Assembly (NCBI RefSeq): GCF_000468755.1
Contig: NZ_AWEZ01000062.1
Coordinates: forward strand, 101,250-165,249
Direction: 5' to 3'
From: Olsenella profusa F0195
Lineage (GTDB): Bacteria > Actinomycetota > Coriobacteriia > Coriobacteriales > Atopobiaceae
DNA: 64,000 nucleotides
Shown here: one piece after another, positions 59,321 through 64,000 of the stretch
Numbering within the stretch: position 1 is the stretch's first letter
Layout: every line of letters begins with the position of its first letter
The notes under the pieces: generated by a model
Database searches by the model: none
Told to the model about the DNA's origin: nothing
The model's input: the letters and a program-made list of their open reading frames with translations, nothing else
Program-made: the position numbers and the translations under genes

Positions 59321-61252
59321 CTAGTCCTCATCGGTGGCCTCCTCCTCGTCCTGGGAACCCTTGGCAACCTGCTTGGCCAGGACCTCGCCCAGCAGGAACT
59401 CGCCCGCCGCCGCACCGCCGTGGCCCAGGTTGGCGATCATGCGCTCGCGCACGGTGCGAATCCGCTCCGCCCAGCGCCCGGAATCGGCCACCATGTCGTC
59501 CACGGCAGCGCGCAGGCCGGAGAGGTCCTTGGGGTCCACGGAGACGCCGATCTCGCTGCGGATGGAGATGTCCAGGGGCGTCCAGCCCGTGATCTTGGGC
59601 CAGTCGGGGTTGAGCTCCTTCATGGTGGTGTCCACGAAGAGGCAGGGCTTGAGCGTGGTGAGGGAGAACTCCTCGGCGATGGACGACCAGTCGGTGGCCA
59701 GCACGTCGGCCTCCAAGATGGAGGAATGGCCCGAGAAGTCGCACTCGAAGGTGAGCTCGTCCTCACCCACCTCGCTGTAGCGCGCCATGAGGGCATCGAG
59801 CTTGGCACGGTAGCGCTTGATGTACTCGGGATGCGGGCGTACCGTGATGTGGTAGCCATGGCCCAGGAGCTGCGCCAGCATGCCGTCGATGCAGGAGTCC
59901 AGGATGTTGTCATAGTTCCACGTGGGGGCGATGAGCACCTCGGGGCGCTCGTGGCGCACCTTCTCCATGGCCGCGTAGTCCGCGATCTCGCGGTCTAGGA
60001 GATCGTAGCCCACCAGTGGCAGCTTCTTGTGGCGCGTGCCGTAGAACTCCTCAACCGCGCGGGCGTCATCCACCTGGTGCTGGCCCACGCACATCACGGC
60101 GTCGTAGTTGGCGTACTCGCCGCGCGTGGAGGTGACGGTCATCGAGGTCATGTGGTGGGGCGCGTACACATACTCGGTGTCCTTGTCCACGTAGGAGCGC
60201 TTGATGTAGAAGTTGTCCAGGTCGCCGAGGGAGGTCACCACCACGTCGGCGTCCATCTTCATCATGAGGGTGATGAGCCGGCGCTGCCCCAGATAGTAGG
60301 GTTGGATGCGCGGCTCAGAGAGGGCCAGCTCGAACACCTGGTCGTTAGGGTCGCTCGTGACGTAGTGGATGCGCACGTCGGAGTTTGCGAGCAGCCACTC
60401 GATGGCACCCTGGAAGTACTTGTAGAAGCCCGACCCCTCCGAGTAGAACACCAGGTGCTTGCCATCCACCTTGAAGAAGCGCTTGTAGTCGGCCTTCTCG
60501 CGGCGGGCGTGTGGGTCGCGCTGCCACCACCTGTGCTCGCTCCTGGTGGCCTCGACCATGGCATCGTAGGAGTCGCGCGTCTCGTTGAGCTCGTCGTAGT
60601 CGATGTACCTGGATGGCCTGATGATGAGATTGCACACCACCTGCACCAGGATGGAGAGCAGGTTGGAGCACACCCAGTAGAAGGCCATGCCACATGCCAC
60701 GAAGAACGCGAGGAACATGGAGAGCGCGATGGAGAGGCCGTTGGTAGTGTTCTTCTCCGCGCGCGACTGCTCGCGCTGCAGCGGGTTGATGTGGTTGGAG
60801 GCGACGCCCATGGCCACGGCGGACAGCGTGGCCAGAAGCACCATCACGAGGGAGGCGCCACCGTCCTGGCTGGGCACCAGGCCCAAAAACTCCGTGCCGG
60901 GAGCGCCGCTGTCGGTGATGGCGTGGATGACGTCCACGAGCGCGAACAGGATGATGACCTGGATGGCCAGGGGCACCAGGGAGAGCAGCGGGTGGTAGTG
61001 GTGCTCCTTGTAGAGGCGGTTCTGGTTCTCGTCGATGGCCTCGCGGTCGCCAAAGTAGCGCTCCTTGAGGCGGAACAGGTCGGGCATCACCTGCACCATG
61101 ACGATGGAGTTCTTCTGGCACCACAGTGAGAGCGGCATGAGGACGACCTTGGACACCAGGGTGAACACGAAGATGGCCACCCAGTAGCTCCCCGTGAGGC
61201 CATGGGCCCAGTCCACGATGACCAGGAAGAGGTCGGTAAGCGGTTGAAGCAT
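59321..61252 (-). CDS. YidC/Oxa1-like membrane domain fused to CDP-glycerol glycerophosphotransferase (TagF-like)
   Basis: This 643-residue protein has two unrelated halves. Residues ~1-215 read as a YidC/Oxa1 membrane domain: GSYWVAIFVFTLVSKVVLMP, the amphipathic region with QVMPDLFRLKERYFGDREAI, LYKEHHYHPLLSLVPLAIQV, then more helices ending in VQVVCNLIIRP. A Lys stands where most YidC proteins have the groove Arg. Residues ~260-620 are a glycerophosphotransferase: VLIAPTWNYDNIL, ITVRPHPEY with the conserved His, and LATDWSSIAEEFSLTTLKP. The second half should build or extend a poly(glycerol phosphate) chain. The role of the first half is unknown; it may be a membrane anchor, or may insert proteins or lipids. 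The start at 61252 has a modest ribosome-binding site. Confidence 0.85.
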   Translation of the reverse strand: MLQPLTDLFLVIVDWAHGLTGSYWVAIFVFTLVSKVVLMPLSLWCQKNSIVMVQVMPDLFRLKERYFGDREAIDENQNRLYKEHHYHPLLSLVPLAIQVIILFALVDVIHAITDSGAPGTEFLGLVPSQDGGASLVMVLLATLSAVAMGVASNHINPLQREQSRAEKNTTNGLSIALSMFLAFFVACGMAFYWVCSNLLSILVQVVCNLIIRPSRYIDYDELNETRDSYDAMVEATRSEHRWWQRDPHARREKADYKRFFKVDGKHLVFYSEGSGFYKYFQGAIEWLLANSDVRIHYVTSDPNDQVFELALSEPRIQPYYLGQRRLITLMMKMDADVVVTSLGDLDNFYIKRSYVDKDTEYVYAPHHMTSMTVTSTRGEYANYDAVMCVGQHQVDDARAVEEFYGTRHKKLPLVGYDLLDREIADYAAMEKVRHERPEVLIAPTWNYDNILDSCIDGMLAQLLGHGYHITVRPHPEYIKRYRAKLDALMARYSEVGEDELTFECDFSGHSSILEADVLATDWSSIAEEFSLTTLKPCLFVDTTMKELNPDWPKITGWTPLDISIRSEIGVSVDPKDLSGLRAAVDDMVADSGRWAERIRTVRERMIANLGHGGAAAGEFLLGEVLAKQVAKGSQDEEEATDED

Positions 61253-61377
61253 ATGCGAGATGTCCCTTTTTGTCCGGAGGGCGCCCCTGTCGTTGTGGCC
61301 CCTAGGCAAGCACTCAAGTTGCTATGTTACGTCACTGATATACGGAGGGAACAGATTTATGGAAAAGCCATGAATGC

Positions 61378-61509
61378 TCACCAATCGATCCCCTTCTTGG
61401 TCGTCGGTGACCACGGCTGCAGCTGCCTGTAGGCAAACAGTCTCTCGCACGTCTTCTTTGCCAGAAGCCTATCGACCTCCGCATGGGTGACTATGACTTG
61501 CAGGTCCAT
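61378..61509 (-). CDS. Hypothetical small reading frame
   Basis: A 43-codon frame reads MDLQVIVTHAEVDRLLAKKT and ends with a Trp. Composition is protein-like and the frame continues upstream without a stop for at least ten codons (EPGGKRAP), so it may be the C-terminal remnant of a longer gene destroyed by insertion elements. I recognise no family. Confidence 0.25.
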   Translation of the reverse strand: MDLQVIVTHAEVDRLLAKKTCERLFAYRQLQPWSPTTKKGIDW

Positions 61510-61651
61510 GAGGTCAGGTGCCCGCTTGCCACCCGGCTCGCTCGCACCATGAAGCTTCTGGGCGACATGAGAGGGACGGATTCGAGACCGGGAAAGCCCA
61601 TCGGGCGGATTCTAACGGTCGTCGCAACACCATGGATTTCGGAAGGAGTCC

Positions 61652-61780
61652 TTGGTGGGGTACGGATACGCGGGAGTCGCCCATGGGAGGCAGGGCGAGA
61701 TGCTGGCCGCCAGGAGGCGTCACTACGCCGAGCTCGTGCTCGCGGGCATGGGCTACACGGCGGCCGCCCGCGCCGTCGTC
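61652..61780 (+). mobile_element. N-terminal fragment of an IS30-like transposase
   Basis: A TTG start with AAGGAG upstream opens a frame containing RRRHYAELVLAGMGYTAAAR, which resembles the N-terminal helix-turn-helix of IS30-family transposases. Protein-like sequence ends near 61780, where the opposite-strand IS21-like remnant begins. Confidence 0.4.
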
Positions 61781-62660
61781 TCGCTGGGCCCGGCGTTCGG
61801 GCGCGCCTCGATGCGCGCGGTGGCGTCGGGTGGCCCCCGTTCGCCCTCGAGGCCGTGATCGCAGGCCCCGGGCCTGCTCGCGAGGCGGTTGGCGCTCTCG
61901 CCCTTGCCCTTCGTCCGGGGTGTCGACACCTCGCAGGGCCCCAGCCCGAACCCCGCCTCCCTGGCGAGCCGCCACGCGCGCTCGGACTTGACGCGCCTGC
62001 CGCCGACGAAGGTGACGAGCGCCCCCATGTCGTCGGTGATGGCCTCCCCGGGCATGCCGCCGAAGCGCACGAGCGTCGCCAGGAGGCATGCCAGCAGGTC
62101 ATCTTCCGTACGCGTGCGCGAGCAGATGAGGCGGTGGTCGCGCGAGTGGCCGAGCGCGGCGGAGAACACGCTGAACTCGAAGACCTCGCCGTTGACGTCG
62201 ACCATCCGCAGGCTCTCCTTCCAGTCGAACTGCATCTGGCGCTCCGGCGGCGTCCCGAACCTCGGGCGCGCTTCCGGCTCGGGCGCGCCAGCGCGCCCTA
62301 TGCCGTGCGAGCGGCAGCACTTCGTGAACGGCCCGCACTCCGGCAGGCTCGCCTCCGGGTGACGGTCGGGCAGGAACTCGTGGATCGCCCTCTCCGTGAT
62401 CCCCGGGAGCGCCGCCTCCTGCTCCATCACGCCCCTGAACCCGTCGAACGCACTCTCCTCGCCTCGCCTGCGGTCCTCGGTCCCCTCTCCCCGGCTCCGG
62501 CGCCCTGCCACCGTCCGCCCGTGCGGCCCACACTTCCTTCCTATCTGCGCGAGGTGGGGCCTCACGCCGGGCTGCCGGCACGTGCTTGGCTCCCCCATCA
62601 CGCTCCTCCCCGATCGAGCCCCTCCCGACGGCTGCCCAGTCGGGAGCAGGCATGTTGCCG
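61781..62660 (-). mobile_element. Remnant of an IS21-family (IstA-like) transposase gene
   Basis: One minus-strand frame contains the three parts of a DDE integrase core in order: GTPPERQMQFDWKESLRMVD, then GEAITDDMGALVTF, then TPRTKGKGESANRL. The N-terminal region (ITERAIHEFLPDRHPEASLP) also fits IstA. No intact start or IstB partner is present, and the sequence on both sides is not coherent, so this is a decayed copy. Confidence 0.65.
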
Positions 62661-62936
62661 GTGGTCTGATTGGCGAGAGGGTGGTGGCGCCGGTATCGAA
62701 ACTGCAGTGGCGCGATTGGCGTGACACGGTAGCTCGGCTGTCGAAAATTATGGTAGCGGTATCAACAAGCAGCCGCCTGCTTGAGCGCCGCCTCGACCGC
62801 CGCGATGGCAGGGGCCTAAAGTCAGCGGCCGATCGGCATGTCTGGTCCAACCTCTCGTCAGCGGCGTAGAACAGGACGTGCTCGGCTCATTTCTGCTCAC
62901 AATTCTACGTTCATAACTGGACAGTCCTGCGATGGG

Positions 62937-62961
62937 TATACTACACGTAAGAATTTCTTAC
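62937..62961 (+). promoter_or_regulatory. Toxin-antitoxin promoter -10 and palindromic operator
   Basis: TATACT (62937-62942) is a near-consensus -10 box; no -35 at correct spacing is clear. It is followed by the perfect palindrome GTAAGAA-T-TTCTTAC (62947-62961), which would overlap the transcription start. AbrB-type antitoxins often bind such sites to repress their own operon. Confidence 0.5.
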
Positions 62962-62974
62962 TTAAGGAGTCATC

Positions 62975-63241
62975 ATGAGCGCGAATGTTCTTACTGTTTC
63001 TTCCAAAGGACAGGTTGTGCTACCCGCAAAGCTGCGCAAGGAGCTCTCGATTCAGAGTGGCGACAAACTTGCCGTATACACCTCTGGTGATGTCATCATG
63101 CTCAAGAGGATTCAGATGCCAACCGCCGAGGAATTCCACGTCAGGCTGGACGAGGCGCAGGCATGGGCCAAGTCGGTCGGCTACCAGGAGTCTGACGTAG
63201 ACGACGTCATCAAGTCCGTCAGAGCAAAGAGGCACGCGTGA
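62975..63241 (+). CDS. AbrB/MazE-family antitoxin
   Basis: This 88-residue protein has an N-terminal SpoVT-AbrB swapped-hairpin domain (LTVSSKGQVVLPAKLRKEL, GDKLAVYTSGDVIML) that binds DNA. The C-terminal ~40 residues (EEFHVRLDEAQAWAKSVGYQ onward) should wrap and neutralise the toxin. The ribosome-binding site is AAGGAG. Its stop overlaps the toxin start (GTGA). The pair is less GC-rich than its surroundings, suggesting acquisition. Confidence 0.88.
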   Translation: MSANVLTVSSKGQVVLPAKLRKELSIQSGDKLAVYTSGDVIMLKRIQMPTAEEFHVRLDEAQAWAKSVGYQESDVDDVIKSVRAKRHA

Positions 63242-63873
63242 GAATAGTGATTGACACCAACGTGGTCATCTCAGGAACCTTCTTTGGCGGTAACCCGAGG
63301 AAAGTCCTTGAAGCGGTGGTTGAGGGAAAAATCGCCGCGTTTGCAACTCCTGACATTGTGGATGAGTACCAAGGAATCGTCGACGAGATGATCGCTCGAA
63401 AGCAGGGCAAGCTGCAAAGAGACGTTCTGGCGCCCTTCGAAGCAGCCCTGCATTTGGTGCAGCCTGAATGCACAGTTAACCTCTGCAGGGATCCCGATGA
63501 CAACAAGTTCCTGGAATGCGCAGTTTCATCTCGTGCGCTCTACATCGTTAGCGGCGATAAGGATCTGCTTGACCTAGAACAATTCGACGACGTGGAAATC
63601 ATCACTGCCGCAGAGTTTTGTGATCGCTACCTTGGGCATGCGGTGGTGATCTTGGGCCAGATAGGTTCAGGAGGGTCCTCGTGTGCGGTGACAGGCAGAA
63701 GAGAGCCGCCATGGAGACGTTCACCAGGTTCGGTCACAGCTATGCCGACACGATCGCAGGGCTTGGGCATCCGTCTCGCATGGCGCCACGGGCCTGGTGG
63801 AGAGAATGCGGGAGGACGGGGCGGCTGCCCATCCACGAGAAGGGGGCGCCTACGTCCATCGCCCGGCGGATGA
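63238..63873 (+). CDS. PIN-domain toxin (VapC-like), C-terminus extended into an insertion sequence
   Basis: The first ~135 residues form a PIN ribonuclease domain: IVIDTNVVISGTFFGG with the first catalytic Asp, PDIVDEY, CRDPDDNKFLECAV and IVSGDKDLLDLEQF with the other acidic residues, ending at AEFCDRYLG. After that the frame continues for ~75 residues of low-complexity sequence that lies over the start of a transposase gene in another frame. The native stop codon appears to have been removed by the insertion. The start is a GTG overlapping the antitoxin stop. The toxin domain itself looks intact. Confidence 0.85.
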   Translation: MRIVIDTNVVISGTFFGGNPRKVLEAVVEGKIAAFATPDIVDEYQGIVDEMIARKQGKLQRDVLAPFEAALHLVQPECTVNLCRDPDDNKFLECAVSSRALYIVSGDKDLLDLEQFDDVEIITAAEFCDRYLGHAVVILGQIGSGGSSCAVTGRREPPWRRSPGSVTAMPTRSQGLGIRLAWRHGPGGENAGGRGGCPSTRRGRLRPSPGG

Positions 63874-63995
63874 GCGAGGCCGTCGCCCACTGCCTAGAAC
63901 GCGGCCGGGGCCCATCGAGGGCCAGACGGGCCCTGGGGCGTTCCAAGCCAAGCGCGACGCCTGCCGGGTGGGTGGACGCGCTCGCATGTGTTTAG
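63681..63995 (+). mobile_element. IS3-family transposase OrfA (first open frame)
   Basis: A 104-residue frame starts at a GTG preceded by AGGAGG at six-base spacing. It contains AAMETFTRFGHSYADTIAGL and HPSRMAPRAWWRECGRTG, the helix-turn-helix typical of OrfA in IS3/IS150 relatives. The catalytic OrfB would begin at or beyond the window edge. The left end of the element should be between 63640 and 63669; a defined inverted repeat cannot be fixed from one end. Confidence 0.65.
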
Positions 63996-64000
63996 TCAAA

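Noticed and set aside
1..64000. CRISPR arrays
   Set aside because: No regularly spaced direct repeats with unique spacers were seen, and no cas genes are present.

Overview
The window is GC-rich, densely coded and mostly on the minus strand. Twin-arginine lipoproteins, a WhiA gene beside RapZ, a gapA-pgk-tpiA-secG cluster, peptide-transport operons and choline-binding wall hydrolases together suggest a Gram-positive actinobacterium of the Coriobacteriia, probably Olsenella/Atopobiaceae-like. That placement is an inference from gene content and composition; no 16S gene is present.

Layout. 0-5 kb: start of an aquaporin-family gene, then a zur-znuA-znuC-znuB zinc-uptake operon and a pit/DUF47 phosphate-uptake pair. 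5.5-10 kb: a LysR regulator, an operon joining a small alarmone synthetase to a two-component system, and a PHP-family phosphatase. 10-13 kb: a DUF1858-like protein, an AlaA-type aminotransferase fused to a DNA-binding HTH, and an Asp/Glu racemase-family protein. 13.2-14.6 kb: decayed genes (a GmrSD/DUF262-like protein and a PIN toxin). 14.7-31.5 kb: an ABC exporter, tRNA-Leu, and two oligopeptide ABC systems with an oligoendopeptidase F. A decayed second copy of the tRNA-Leu region lies between the two peptide systems. 31.6-37.3 kb: secG, tpiA, pgk, gapA, whiA, rapZ. 37.4-48 kb: envelope genes (SGNH hydrolase, two secreted or surface proteins, lgt, a choline-binding glucosaminidase, a choline-binding amidase), plus a NifU-type Fe-S scaffold and a U32 peptidase. 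48-52.6 kb: a GT-C-like membrane protein, tyrS, a GT2 glycosyltransferase and a DUF2304 protein. 52.7-61.3 kb: a teichoic-acid-type cluster. 61.4-64 kb: overlapping insertion-sequence remnants with an AbrB/PIN toxin-antitoxin pair.

The most interesting part is 45-61 kb. It encodes activation of choline or a similar amino-alcohol (two LicC-LicA fusions around a LicB-like permease), a glycerophosphotransferase fused to a YidC/Oxa1-type membrane domain, an LTA-synthase-like AP-superfamily enzyme, and two wall hydrolases with choline-binding repeats. I infer a linked system that builds and decorates a glycerophosphate envelope polymer with phosphocholine and then uses the decoration to anchor hydrolases. 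No LicD-type transferase is visible in the window.

Other points of interest are an in-frame ribosome-binding site and start inside the HTH-aminotransferase, which would give a stand-alone AlaA of normal length; a GTTCAA repeat array upstream of that gene; and an alarmone synthetase in an operon with its two-component system.
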